DNA from: JBPEWY01 sp052032225
GTDB taxonomy: Bacteria; Bacteroidota; Bacteroidia; Flavobacteriales; Flavobacteriaceae
Reading direction: 5' to 3'
Assembly: GCA_052032225.1 (NCBI GenBank)
Contig: JBPEWY010000083.1
Span: 65,099-129,098, forward strand
DNA length: 64,000 bases
The notes beneath the pieces were generated by a model that was not told the origin of the DNA, made no database searches, and worked only from the letters and a program-made list of their open reading frames with translations. This document shows, in pieces, positions 17,201 through 26,907 of the stretch (positions are counted from its first letter, which is position 1; each line of letters starts with the position of its first letter). The position numbers and the translations under genes are program-made.

Positions 17201-18575
17201 CACTGTTAAAGGAGAAAATGCCGATGGTAAACCGGTAGATATTGTTATCTCGAGAACATCAGAGGTTAAAGTTGTAGATAAAAAATCAGGTATGGTATTA
17301 AGTACTAATAACATACCTTACGGATCGCATATTTTTGTTAAAGAAGGCGATACAGTTTCTAAAGGAGACTTAATATGCCAGTGGGATCCATACAACGGTG
17401 TAATTGTATCTGAGTTCTCAGGTAAGATTGCCTACGAGAATATAGAGCAAGGTGTAACTTATCAAGTAGAAATCGATGAACAAACCGGTTTCCAAGAGAA
17501 AGTTATTACCGAGTCTAGAAATAAAAAACTAATACCAACCTTACTAATTCAAGACGCTAAAGGAAACACCCTACGTTCGTACAACTTACCGGTTGGTGCG
17601 CACCTAATGGTTGATAATGGTGAGAAAATTAAAGAAGGTAAAGTATTAGTTAAGATTCCTCGTAAATCGGCAAAAGCCGGAGATATTACCGGAGGTTTAC
17701 CACGTGTAACCGAGTTGTTTGAAGCTCGTAACCCTTCTAACCCTGCAGTAGTTTCAGAGATAGATGGTGTAGTTTCATTCGGTAAAATTAAGCGTGGTAA
17801 CAGAGAGGTTATTATAGAATCTAAAACCGGAGAGATTAAAAAGTATTTGGTAAAACTATCTAACCAGATATTAGTTCAGGAAAACGACTATGTTCGTGCC
17901 GGAATGCCATTATCTGACGGAGCAGTTACACCAAATGATATTTTACGTATTAAAGGTCCATCTGCTGTACAGCAGTACTTAGTTAACGAGATTCAAGAAG
18001 TGTACCGTTTACAAGGTGTAAAAATTAACGATAAACACTTTGAGGTTGTAGTTAGACAAATGATGCGTAAGGTACAAATCGAAGATCCGGGAGATACTAA
18101 TTTCTTAGAAGGACAGCTAGTACATACTTACGATTTTATTGAAGAAAACGATGAGATTTTTGGAATGAAGGTAGTAGAAGATGCCGGAGATTCTGAAAAC
18201 TTAAAACCTGGTCAGATTGTAAGTCCAAGACAATTACGTGACGAAAACTCTATTTTACGTCGTGCAGATAAGAACTTGGTAACTGCCAGAGAAGCTGTGC
18301 CTGCAACGGCTACGCCAATATTGCAAGGTATTACAAGAGCATCGCTTCAAACAAAATCGTTTATCTCTGCAGCATCCTTCCAAGAAACAACCAAGGTATT
18401 AAACGAAGCTGCTGTAAGTGGTAAAGTAGATACCTTAGAAGGATTAAAAGAGAATGTAATTGTAGGACACAAAATTCCTGCAGGTACCGGTATGAGAGAG
18501 TACGAGAATATAATCGTAGGATCTAAAGCCGAGTACGACGAAATTGTGGCAAGTAAAGAAGAGGTTAACTTTTAA
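14277..18575 (+). CDS. rpoC: DNA-directed RNA polymerase subunit beta'
   Basis: The 1432-residue beta' subunit has the N-terminal zinc ribbon (CACGKYK with CDRCGVE), the catalytic loop [15 protein letters not shown] that carries three Asp for Mg2+, the trigger loop region ([20 protein letters not shown]) and the second zinc site (CGT near 825, [13 protein letters not shown] near 905). The length fits Bacteroidota beta'. It is followed after 8 bases by a DUF3467 gene that is clearly in the same operon. Confidence 0.98.
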   Translation: [1432 protein letters not shown]

Positions 18576-18583
18576 AAGTAATT

Positions 18584-18898
18584 ATGAGTAACCAAGACAA
18601 ACCAAAACAAGCTCAAATTAATATAGAGTTAGATGAAAAAGTAGCCGATGGTACTTATTCTAACCTGGCTATTATAAATCATTCTGTATCAGAGTTTGTT
18701 ATAGACTTTATAAATATTATGCCGGGCGTTCCAAAGTCTAAGGTAAAGAGTAGAATTATTTTAACTCCTCAACATGCTAAAAGACTTTTAAAAGCCTTGA
18801 ATGATAATGTAAAGCGGTTTGAACAGTCTCATGGTGAAATTAAAGATTATGAACAACCTCCTATACCACTAAATTTTGGTCCTACAGGAGAAGCATAA
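18584..18898 (+). CDS. DUF3467 domain protein
   Basis: A 104-residue protein that matches DUF3467: INIELDEKVADGTYSNLAIINHS, then EFVIDFINIMPGVPK and a helical part HAKRLLKALNDNVKRFE. The biochemical function is unknown. It begins 8 bases after rpoC and ends 4 bases before a strong terminator, so it is the last gene of the polymerase operon. That position suggests a role with transcription or equal expression with polymerase, but this is inference from context only. Confidence 0.85.
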   Translation: MSNQDKPKQAQINIELDEKVADGTYSNLAIINHSVSEFVIDFINIMPGVPKSKVKSRIILTPQHAKRLLKALNDNVKRFEQSHGEIKDYEQPPIPLNFGPTGEA

Positions 18899-18902
18899 AA
18901 TT

Positions 18903-18935
18903 AAAGCCTCGCAATTTGCGAGGCTTTTTTATTTT
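18903..18935 (+). terminator. Terminator of the rpoBC-DUF3467 operon
   Basis: AAAGCCTCGCA (18903-18913) pairs with TGCGAGGCTTT (18917-18927), followed by TTTATTTTAA. It closes the long + strand cluster. The 175 bases between it and the end of prfC hold no gene that I can see. Confidence 0.9.
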
Positions 18936-19110
18936 AATATAAATTATGGTTATAAACACTTATATAGCTATAATTTATAAACATCTAAAAAATCATAATA
19001 TTTTCTAATTCTACTTGGCTTTATTTTAGGCTCGTAGAGCGTGTTTTGTTGCTTCTTTTGAGTCTTAGTGCTTATAAAAAATAAAAAACTTTTTAAGCGT
19101 ATTTATTTAA

Positions 19111-20700
19111 TTATTTGAATTCTGATACAAAATGAAGCTTAACACTTGGGTATTTTTGTTTAGTCATTTCTATAGAAAAAGAGGAATCTGCTAAAAATAC
19201 TAATTGTCCCTGTTTGTCTCGAGCTAAATACTTTTGTTTAACACGTTTAAATTCTTTAAACTCCTCACTTTTAGGGTCTTCAGGATCTACCCAACAAGCT
19301 TTGTAAACCGGAAAATTTTCATAGCTGCATTTTGCTCCATACTCGTGCTCTAATCTGTACTGTATTACTTCATATTGTAATGCTCCAACAGTACCAATTA
19401 CTTTTCTGCCGTTTAGTTCTAATGTAAATAATTGTGCTACCCCTTCATCCATTAATTGATCTATTCCTTTAGCTAATTGCTTAGCTTTCATGGGATCACT
19501 GTTATTTATATATCTAAAATGCTCTGGCGAGAAACTCGGAATTCCTTTAAAATGTAGTACCTCTCCTTCGGTTAAAGTATCACCAATTTTAAAATTTCCT
19601 GTATCATGTAGTCCTACAATGTCGCCCGCATAAGAAATATCTACAACTTGTTTTTTTTCGGCAAAAAAAGCATTTGGGCTGGAGAATTTCATTTTTTTAT
19701 TGTGTCTAACATGTAGGTAAGGGGTATTGCGTTTAAAAGTGCCCGAAACTATTTTAACAAAAGCCAAACGGTCTCTATGCTTGGGGTCCATATTAGCATG
19801 AATTTTAAAGACAAAACCGGTAAATTGGTCTTCTTCTGGCCTTACTAAGCGTTCTTCGGCTTTTTTAGGTAGTGGTGAAGGTGCAATTTCAATAAAGCAA
19901 TCTAACAGTTCTCGAACACCAAAATTATTTAAAGCACTACCAAAAAATACGGGCTGAAGCTTTCCTTCTTGGTATTCTTTAGCATTAAATTCCGGGTAAA
20001 CTTCGTAAACTAATTCTAAGTTGTCTCTAAGCTCAGCTGCAGCTTTTTCTCCTATAATTTCACTTAACGTAGGATCATTTATATCGTTAAAAGCAATGGT
20101 TTCTTCTATATTTTTTTTACTATCTCCACTAAATAAGTTTATGTTTTTCTCCCATATATTATAAATTCCTTTAAACTCGTATCCCATTCCAATTGGGAAA
20201 CTTAACGGAGTTACTTTAAGACCAAGTTTTTGCTCTACTTCATCCAGCAAATCAAATGCATCTTTCCCTTCTCGGTCTAATTTATTTATAAAAACAATCA
20301 TGGGTATGTTTCGCATTCTACAAACCTGAACAAGCTTTTCGGTTTGTTCTTCAACCCCCTTTGCAACATCTATAACAACAATTACACTATCTACAGCAGT
20401 AAGAGTTCTATAGGTGTCTTCAGCAAAATCTTTATGTCCCGGCGTATCTAAAATGTTTATTTTCTTGTCTTTATAGGTAAAGGCTAAAACTGAGGTTGCT
20501 ACAGAAATTCCTCTTTGGCGCTCAATTTCCATAAAATCACTAGTTGCACCTTTAGTTATTTTATTGCTTTTTACAGCGCCTGCTTCTTGAATAGCTCCAC
20601 CAAAAAGTAATAGCTTTTCTGTTAAAGTAGTTTTACCTGCATCTGGGTGAGAAATAATACCAAAAGTTCTCCTTTTACTAATTTCTTTTATAAGACTCAT
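19111..20700 (-). CDS. prfC: Peptide chain release factor 3
   Basis: The 529-residue GTPase starts MSLIKEISKRRTFGIISHPDAGKTT, with G1 HPDAGKTT, G3 DTPGHKDF and G4 NKLD all present. RF3 recycles RF1/RF2 from the ribosome after peptide release. The C-terminal part (GALQYEVIQYRLEHEYGAKC) separates it from EF-G and LepA. It is transcribed alone, opposite to the polymerase cluster, from a promoter just upstream on the minus strand. Confidence 0.96.
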   Translation of the reverse strand: MSLIKEISKRRTFGIISHPDAGKTTLTEKLLLFGGAIQEAGAVKSNKITKGATSDFMEIERQRGISVATSVLAFTYKDKKINILDTPGHKDFAEDTYRTLTAVDSVIVVIDVAKGVEEQTEKLVQVCRMRNIPMIVFINKLDREGKDAFDLLDEVEQKLGLKVTPLSFPIGMGYEFKGIYNIWEKNINLFSGDSKKNIEETIAFNDINDPTLSEIIGEKAAAELRDNLELVYEVYPEFNAKEYQEGKLQPVFFGSALNNFGVRELLDCFIEIAPSPLPKKAEERLVRPEEDQFTGFVFKIHANMDPKHRDRLAFVKIVSGTFKRNTPYLHVRHNKKMKFSSPNAFFAEKKQVVDISYAGDIVGLHDTGNFKIGDTLTEGEVLHFKGIPSFSPEHFRYINNSDPMKAKQLAKGIDQLMDEGVAQLFTLELNGRKVIGTVGALQYEVIQYRLEHEYGAKCSYENFPVYKACWVDPEDPKSEEFKEFKRVKQKYLARDKQGQLVFLADSSFSIEMTKQKYPSVKLHFVSEFK

Positions 20701-20717
20701 GAAGCATAATTTGGTGG

Positions 20718-20725
20718 CAAAAATA
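20718..20725 (-). promoter_or_regulatory. -7 element of prfC
   Basis: On the minus strand this reads TATTTTTG, a match to TAnnTTTG, 17 bases before the prfC ATG. A minus-strand TTG at 20749-20751 is 23 bases upstream of it. The remaining gap up to 20967 must also hold the promoter of the adhesin gene. Confidence 0.55.
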
Positions 20726-20967
20726 TCAATTTAATCCATACAAATTGGCAAATTATTGATAAGTAAAGGACTACAATATTTTTAGTCGATAAAAAGTGCT
20801 TGTTGTCGAAATTATAAAAAAACACAACGATTATTCTTAACATAATCAAACAATTAGGGTTAGTTTAGCAGCATATAATTAATTACTATGCCCCACGGTT
20901 TTGTTGATTTAATAGGTTTTGTTAAGGGGTTATTGTATTAAGTATTAAAAGTTTAACCTCTAAGTTT

Positions 20968-23900
20968 ATGAAATTTATTACTACCTCAATTAATTTCCCA
21001 TTACATGAAGCAGCCAAACAAATTACAGTAACGTTTATACTGTTTTTTTTAGGGCTAATATTGGTAAATGCTCAATCTACTCCTACGTTTGGTAGTAGTC
21101 AAGGTCCAATACCTTTATCGGGTATAGATGGGCAACAAGGTGCACGTTATTTATACGAAAATGTTGTTATTAATGTAAATGGTACCAGCAATAATGCCGA
21201 TGCGGTTGTTAAGATTAATGAGCTTAACAATATGACTATTGTTGATGTTGACAGGGAATTAGGAGATGATAATAGGTTTGAGCCATTAACTGATGTTACT
21301 GTTGATGGAGGTTATGTAGAGTGGGAGATTGTTTTTGTAGAGTCCGGTACGGCTAATGCCTCTACAGATGGCGTGCCAATACCGTTAGATTCTTATGTTT
21401 TAGAAGCTATAGATGTTGATGGGAATGAGTTTTTTGAGGCTATTGTGCCTGAAAGTTATACGTTAGAAGCTGGAGTATCACCAACTCCCGGTGGCTGTCC
21501 GCAAAGTGAAACTGCTACAAATAATGCTATTGGCTGTCCAACAGATTTAGTAGTTTCTACAAATGGTAATTATATAAGATTTCAAAGTGATTCAGATTAT
21601 TCTTCTGGTATAAATGAAGACAGAACTGAATTTGTAGTTAGGTTAAATTATACAAATGTTAGTAGAATAATTTTTAGAAATGGCCAATCAATAGATAGTG
21701 GTCAACGTCAAAATTCTGTTAGCTTCTTAGGAGAGGTTAATTTTGTTAATGAAAACACCGTAATAACAAACAACCCGCCAACGGTTGTAGATAATTTAGG
21801 GAATACAGTTTTAGAAAATTCTACTTCTAACCCACCAATAAATGTACTAACCGGAGCATCAGACCCTGAAGGTAATTTAGATCCTTCAACCGTATTGCTA
21901 ATAGATCCTTCAAATTCTTCTAATGTTGGTTCCGTTGGGAATCCGTTAGTTATAACAGGAGTAGGTACATACACGGTAGATAATTCTGGGAATGTAACAT
22001 TTACTCCGGCTACCGATTATTTTGGCGATGCAAGTATTAATTTTAGAGTAGAAGACGATTTAGGTGCTACCTCTAATACAGCAACTTTAGGAATAACCGT
22101 TTTAGAGTGTGATGCGCCAGGACTAATTGTAAATGAAATGTCTAATGGTCCATCCGGTGCACAAGAGTGGGTAGAACTTTTAGTTATAGGAAATGCAACA
22201 AATCCAACAGCACCCGTAGATTTAACAGGTTGGATTATAGATGATAATAATGGAGATTTTGGCACCTCTGCTACAGGTGTTTCAGATGGTCATATAATAT
22301 TTGGTTCGGCTTTTAATAGTGTAACACCGGGGTCTTTAATTTTAATTTATAATCAAAACGATAGAGATCCTAATATACCTGCAGACGACCCAACCGATAG
22401 TAATGGCGACGGGGTTTATATTTTGCCTGCAGACCATGCTTCTTTAAACGGTTGTAGTGATTTACCTTCTACAACAGATCCAAGTTATTCGCCTTGTACT
22501 TCAGAAACTCCAAGGTGGTCTAGAGTAGGTTTATCTAATAGCGGTGATGCAATTCAAGTGCGACGTCCAGATGGTAGTTTTTACCATGGTTTTTCATATG
22601 GTAATGTAGATACTAACTTTCCTAACTTTCCATGTGGCGGACCGTCATTTAATTTAGGAGCAGGAGGAGTTGGTTGTACATTTTCGTTCCAGTGTGGTGA
22701 TTGGCAAAGCGCATCTAATTTTGTTCGTTCAGATGCAACAGGAAGAACACCCGGGCAAGTAAATTCAACAGAAAATCAAGTTTTTATAAACTATGTTACT
22801 TCTGGTACTATAGACTACAATAATAAATCAAGCGCGTCTAATTGTAACAATGCGCCAATAGCCGTTAATGATGTATTTACGGTTACACAAAATACTGTAA
22901 TGAACGAGAATGTTCTTGCAGCTAACCCAACTACAGCAGATAGCGATCCAGATGGTGATACTATTACAGTAACAACTTTTACTATTAATGGTGATGCAAC
23001 TGTTTATTCTGCAGGAGATACAGCTACAATTACTGGTGTTGGAACTGTTCAAATTAACACTAACGGAGATATAACATTCACGCCAGATGCAGCATTTACT
23101 GGGGCTGTACCACAAATAACTTACGAAATCACAGATGGTTCTCTAACCGATACAGCAACTGTAGATATAACTGTTCAGGTAGATACAGATGGCGATGGTG
23201 ATCCAGATGTAACAGATCCTGATGATGATAATGATGGAAATCCTGATGGTACAGATCCGCATCCTTTAGAGCCTACAGCTAAAAATGATGCTCTAACAGT
23301 CGGTGAAGGTCAATCAGATTCTGTAGATGTACTTGCTAATGATGATTTTTTACCTGGTAGTGATACTTCTTTAACAAATTTAGGAACAGGTACTGCTTCT
23401 GGAACAGTTGTATTTAATAATTTAACAGGAGAATTAACCTATACACCTGCAGCAGGTGAAGAAGGCACAACAGTTTCTGTAGATTACCAGGTTTGTAATA
23501 CAGCAGTTGCTCCACAAGTTTGTGATACAGCAACGGTATGGATTACTGTTATTCCGGATACAGATGGTGATGGAGTGCCTGATGATTCAGATCTTGATGA
23601 TGATAACGATGGTATCACCGATGCAGATGAAGGCTTATGTACCACTACTAGTACACTTGACTGGGATACTGCATCATGGACAGGAGATCCGGAAGCCGAT
23701 CCAACACCGGGGAATCCTAATGTAGCCTCAACAACAATAGACGGCACTACTGTAACAGTTACTAGTAGTGTATCAGCAGGAATATCTAATAATTTTATTG
23801 CACGATATTTTACAATAAACGGTACTCCTGGTCTACAAATTATAGGAAGAATTGAGGAGCTAGATAATGGAGAACAAATAACCTATCAACTTTCATTCTC

Positions 23901-26877
23901 TCAAGCTGTACACGATTTAAGCTTTAAAATTGTAGATATAGATGAGAGTACAGATATTGCAGATTATGAACTGTTTAAAGAAAGAGTAACAGTATCGGCT
24001 TCTAACGGAGCTAATCCTGTTAATTTAAACTTTTCATTAGGGTCTGCCGTAGATAATGTGTCTCCGGGTGTTTTTGATGGAGTAGATTTTGTACCTACCA
24101 ATCCTCCTGCTACAGCAATGGATGATGGAAATTTAAACTTAAACTTTATTGAGCCGGTAGATAACATAACAATTACCTATACTAATCTAACAAATAATAA
24201 CAGCTCAAATCAAATCACTATTCTACTGTCAGATATGACCTGGGGTTGTCCTTCTGTAGACTCAGATGCCGATGGTACACCGGATTACCTTGATAGTGAT
24301 AGCGATAATGATGGTTGTGTAGATGCAAACGAAGCGTACAATGATAGTTCAGCAGATGCCGATGGTAATGGATATTACGGCTCAGGGAATCCACCGGCTG
24401 TAAATGCCGATGGTACTGTGGTTGGGGCTTCTTATGCAGGGACTAATGCTAATGTTACTAATGCAGGAACAGCAGCTACTATAGATACTCAACCTACAGA
24501 TCAAACAACTAATTTTGGAGATAATGCTTCTTTTACAGTTGTAACATCAGGAGGTTCTGGAACAACGCTTTATCAGTGGCAAGAAAGTACAAATGGTGGT
24601 TCAACTTGGAATGATATCACTGATGGAGGTATTTATTCCGGAGCAACAACTAATTCGTTAACGCTAACAGGAGTAACCGAAACGATGAATGGTTATGATT
24701 ACAGAGTTGTTATTTCTCAATCAGATTTAATTTGTGAACAATACTCTAATAGTGCTAACTTAACTGTGGTTAATGTTATTGATGCTGTAGATGATAACTT
24801 CACAGGGGTAAACGGTTATGATGGCGGATTAGTTGGTGATATCACAGCAAACGATACACTAAATGGAGTTGCCGTAAATGATACTGAAATAACAATTACC
24901 TTAGATGCCGGAACAAATACCATAGGGGCTACAGTAGATGCTGATGGCAATGTAAGCATTCCATCAGGTACAGCAGCGGGTACTTATAATATAGACTACA
25001 CAATTTGTGAGACCTCAAGCCCAAGTAATTGTGATACAGCAACAATAACTATAGAAGTAATAGCAGCACCAATAGATGCTGTAGATGATGGCTTCACAGG
25101 GGTAAATGGTTATGATGGCGGATTAGTTGGTGATATCACAACAAATGACACACTAAATGGAGTTGCCGTAAACGATACTGAAATAACAATTACGTTAGAT
25201 GCCGGAACAAATACCATAGGGGCAACAGTAGATGCCGATGGTAATGTAAGCATTCCATCAGGTACAGTAGCGGGTACTTACAATATAGATTACACAATTT
25301 GTGAGGTCTTAAACCCGAGCAATTGTGATACTGCTACAATAACCATAGAAGTAACAGCAGCACCTATTGATGCCGTTGATGATGACCTTACAGGTACACC
25401 GGTTAATGGAGCTGATGGAGCTACAGCTATTGCTAATGTTTTAGATAATGATACATTAAACGGTACGTTGGTAAATGCTACAGAAGTAACAGTTACACCG
25501 ATTACAAACGGACCTTTAACTGTTAATTCTGATGGTACAGTAGATGTTGCTTCCGGAACTTCTTCAGGAATTTACACAGTAGATTATACGATTTGCGAAG
25601 TGCTAAATCCAACCAACTGTGATACGGCTACAGTAACAGTAGAAGTAGTTTCTTCTGCTATTGATGCTGTAGATGATGATTTCTCGTCAAATCCGGTAAA
25701 CGGATTTACAGGAGGTGTTGCAGGTGATATTACAGCTAATGATTTGTTAAATGGTTCAGCAGTAAACGACACCGAAATAACAATTACGTTAGATGCAGGT
25801 ACAAATACCATAGGCGCTACAGTAGATTCAGATGGTAATATTTCTGTGCCTGCAGGAACAGCAGAAGGTACTTATACAATTAATTACACTATTTGTGAAG
25901 TGTTAAATAGTAGTAATTGCGATACAGCTTCTGTAACAATAGTGGTGGTGCCTGATACAGATCAAGACGGAGTGCACGATGGAATTGACATAGACGATGA
26001 TAATGATGGAATTTTAGATGTTTTAGAAGGTAATTCTGATTCTGATGGTGATTCAATCCCTGATAGTTTAGATATAGACTCAGATAATGATGGTATTCCG
26101 GATAATGTAGAGGCTCAAACAACTGCCGGATACATACCACCATCAGGTACAGACTCAGATAACGATGGTTTAGACGATGCCTACGAAGGAAGTGGAGACA
26201 TGGGCTTAGATCCGGTTAATACTGATGGGACAGACTTACCAGACTATTTAGATGAAGATTCAGATAATGATACCATTCCTGATAATATAGAAGGAAATGA
26301 TTTTAATGCTGATGGAGAGCCAGACCAAGTATTTACAGGAGTTGATACAGATGGCGATGGTTTAGATGATGGTTACGAAGGTAGCGATGTTAATGATGGG
26401 TTTGATGTGAATGATGAAATAGATAATCCTGCTACAGATTTACCGGATAAAGACGGAACAGAAGATGTAGATTACAGAGATACAGATGATGATGGTGACG
26501 GAGTAGATACAGCCGATGAAAATATGGGAGATACCGATGGAGACGGAGATCCTGATTATTTAGATGCTTTTGATGATAGACCGGTACAAGTAAATCAGCT
26601 ATATACACCTAATGGGGATAATCGTAATGAAATTCTTATTCGTAATATAGATCAGTATCCGGATAACACTGTTCAAATTTTTAACAGATGGGGTATTAAA
26701 GTATTCGAAGCTATTGGCTATAATAATACATCAAACGCATTTAGAGGCAGATCTAACGGTAGAGCTACAGTAAACGAGTCAGAGTTGCTTCCGGTGGGCG
26801 TATATTACATCATTATAAATTATGATGATAATGGAACAAACAGGCAAATAGCAACCTATTTTTATCTAAGTCGTTAA
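20968..26877 (+). CDS. Giant surface protein A with type B T9SS sorting domain
   Basis: This 1969-residue protein starts with a signal peptide (residues 1-36, ending LVNAQ). Domains in order: an N-terminal beta region; a lamin-tail-like domain (about 384-560, LIVNEMSNGPSGAQEWVELL); Ig/cadherin-like domains (about 631-738 and 770-863) broken by Asp-rich thrombospondin type 3 repeats (739-768, 864-891, 1099-1145); an Ig-like domain (about 1172-1270); four tandem 98-residue repeats (1271-1662); a long Asp-rich TSP3 stalk (1663-1871), probably Ca2+-binding; and the gliding-motility-type C-terminal domain (about 1875-1969: LYTPNGDNRNE, VQIFNRWGIKVFEA, final YFYLSR). This C-terminal domain marks export by the T9SS in the type B, SprB-like manner. 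The PorP/SprF gene follows after 30 bases. Function as an adhesin is inferred; no ligand can be read from it. Confidence 0.88.
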   Translation: MKFITTSINFPLHEAAKQITVTFILFFLGLILVNAQSTPTFGSSQGPIPLSGIDGQQGARYLYENVVINVNGTSNNADAVVKINELNNMTIVDVDRELGDDNRFEPLTDVTVDGGYVEWEIVFVESGTANASTDGVPIPLDSYVLEAIDVDGNEFFEAIVPESYTLEAGVSPTPGGCPQSETATNNAIGCPTDLVVSTNGNYIRFQSDSDYSSGINEDRTEFVVRLNYTNVSRIIFRNGQSIDSGQRQNSVSFLGEVNFVNENTVITNNPPTVVDNLGNTVLENSTSNPPINVLTGASDPEGNLDPSTVLLIDPSNSSNVGSVGNPLVITGVGTYTVDNSGNVTFTPATDYFGDASINFRVEDDLGATSNTATLGITVLECDAPGLIVNEMSNGPSGAQEWVELLVIGNATNPTAPVDLTGWIIDDNNGDFGTSATGVSDGHIIFGSAFNSVTPGSLILIYNQNDRDPNIPADDPTDSNGDGVYILPADHASLNGCSDLPSTTDPSYSPCTSETPRWSRVGLSNSGDAIQVRRPDGSFYHGFSYGNVDTNFPNFPCGGPSFNLGAGGVGCTFSFQCGDWQSASNFVRSDATGRTPGQVNSTENQVFINYVTSGTIDYNNKSSASNCNNAPIAVNDVFTVTQNTVMNENVLAANPTTADSDPDGDTITVTTFTINGDATVYSAGDTATITGVGTVQINTNGDITFTPDAAFTGAVPQITYEITDGSLTDTATVDITVQVDTDGDGDPDVTDPDDDNDGNPDGTDPHPLEPTAKNDALTVGEGQSDSVDVLANDDFLPGSDTSLTNLGTGTASGTVVFNNLTGELTYTPAAGEEGTTVSVDYQVCNTAVAPQVCDTATVWITVIPDTDGDGVPDDSDLDDDNDGITDADEGLCTTTSTLDWDTASWTGDPEADPTPGNPNVASTTIDGTTVTVTSSVSAGISNNFIARYFTINGTPGLQIIGRIEELDNGEQITYQLSFSQAVHDLSFKIVDIDESTDIADYELFKERVTVSASNGANPVNLNFSLGSAVDNVSPGVFDGVDFVPTNPPATAMDDGNLNLNFIEPVDNITITYTNLTNNNSSNQITILLSDMTWGCPSVDSDADGTPDYLDSDSDNDGCVDANEAYNDSSADADGNGYYGSGNPPAVNADGTVVGASYAGTNANVTNAGTAATIDTQPTDQTTNFGDNASFTVVTSGGSGTTLYQWQESTNGGSTWNDITDGGIYSGATTNSLTLTGVTETMNGYDYRVVISQSDLICEQYSNSANLTVVNVIDAVDDNFTGVNGYDGGLVGDITANDTLNGVAVNDTEITITLDAGTNTIGATVDADGNVSIPSGTAAGTYNIDYTICETSSPSNCDTATITIEVIAAPIDAVDDGFTGVNGYDGGLVGDITTNDTLNGVAVNDTEITITLDAGTNTIGATVDADGNVSIPSGTVAGTYNIDYTICEVLNPSNCDTATITIEVTAAPIDAVDDDLTGTPVNGADGATAIANVLDNDTLNGTLVNATEVTVTPITNGPLTVNSDGTVDVASGTSSGIYTVDYTICEVLNPTNCDTATVTVEVVSSAIDAVDDDFSSNPVNGFTGGVAGDITANDLLNGSAVNDTEITITLDAGTNTIGATVDSDGNISVPAGTAEGTYTINYTICEVLNSSNCDTASVTIVVVPDTDQDGVHDGIDIDDDNDGILDVLEGNSDSDGDSIPDSLDIDSDNDGIPDNVEAQTTAGYIPPSGTDSDNDGLDDAYEGSGDMGLDPVNTDGTDLPDYLDEDSDNDTIPDNIEGNDFNADGEPDQVFTGVDTDGDGLDDGYEGSDVNDGFDVNDEIDNPATDLPDKDGTEDVDYRDTDDDGDGVDTADENMGDTDGDGDPDYLDAFDDRPVQVNQLYTPNGDNRNEILIRNIDQYPDNTVQIFNRWGIKVFEAIGYNNTSNAFRGRSNGRATVNESELLPVGVYYIIINYDDNGTNRQIATYFYLSR
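24778..25953 (+). repeat. Four tandem 294-bp repeats inside surface protein A
   Basis: Units start at 24778, 25072, 25366 and 25660, each exactly 294 bases (98 codons). Each unit begins with an Ile-Asp-Ala-Val-Asp-Asp motif and ends with a Cys-containing strand (TICE...NCDTA). Units 1 and 2 differ at about 26 of 294 positions by my hand alignment, mostly silent. Unit 4 is similar in its middle; unit 3 is the most diverged. The Cys pair in each unit could form a disulfide. Confidence 0.9.
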
Positions 26878-26907
26878 TAAATTAATTCAGTATTTAAGCA
26901 AAACCAT

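Noticed and set aside
24778..25953. CRISPR-like array because of regular repeats
   Set aside because: The units are 294 bases, in frame, and code a repeated Ig-like domain; there are no short repeats with unique spacers and no cas genes.
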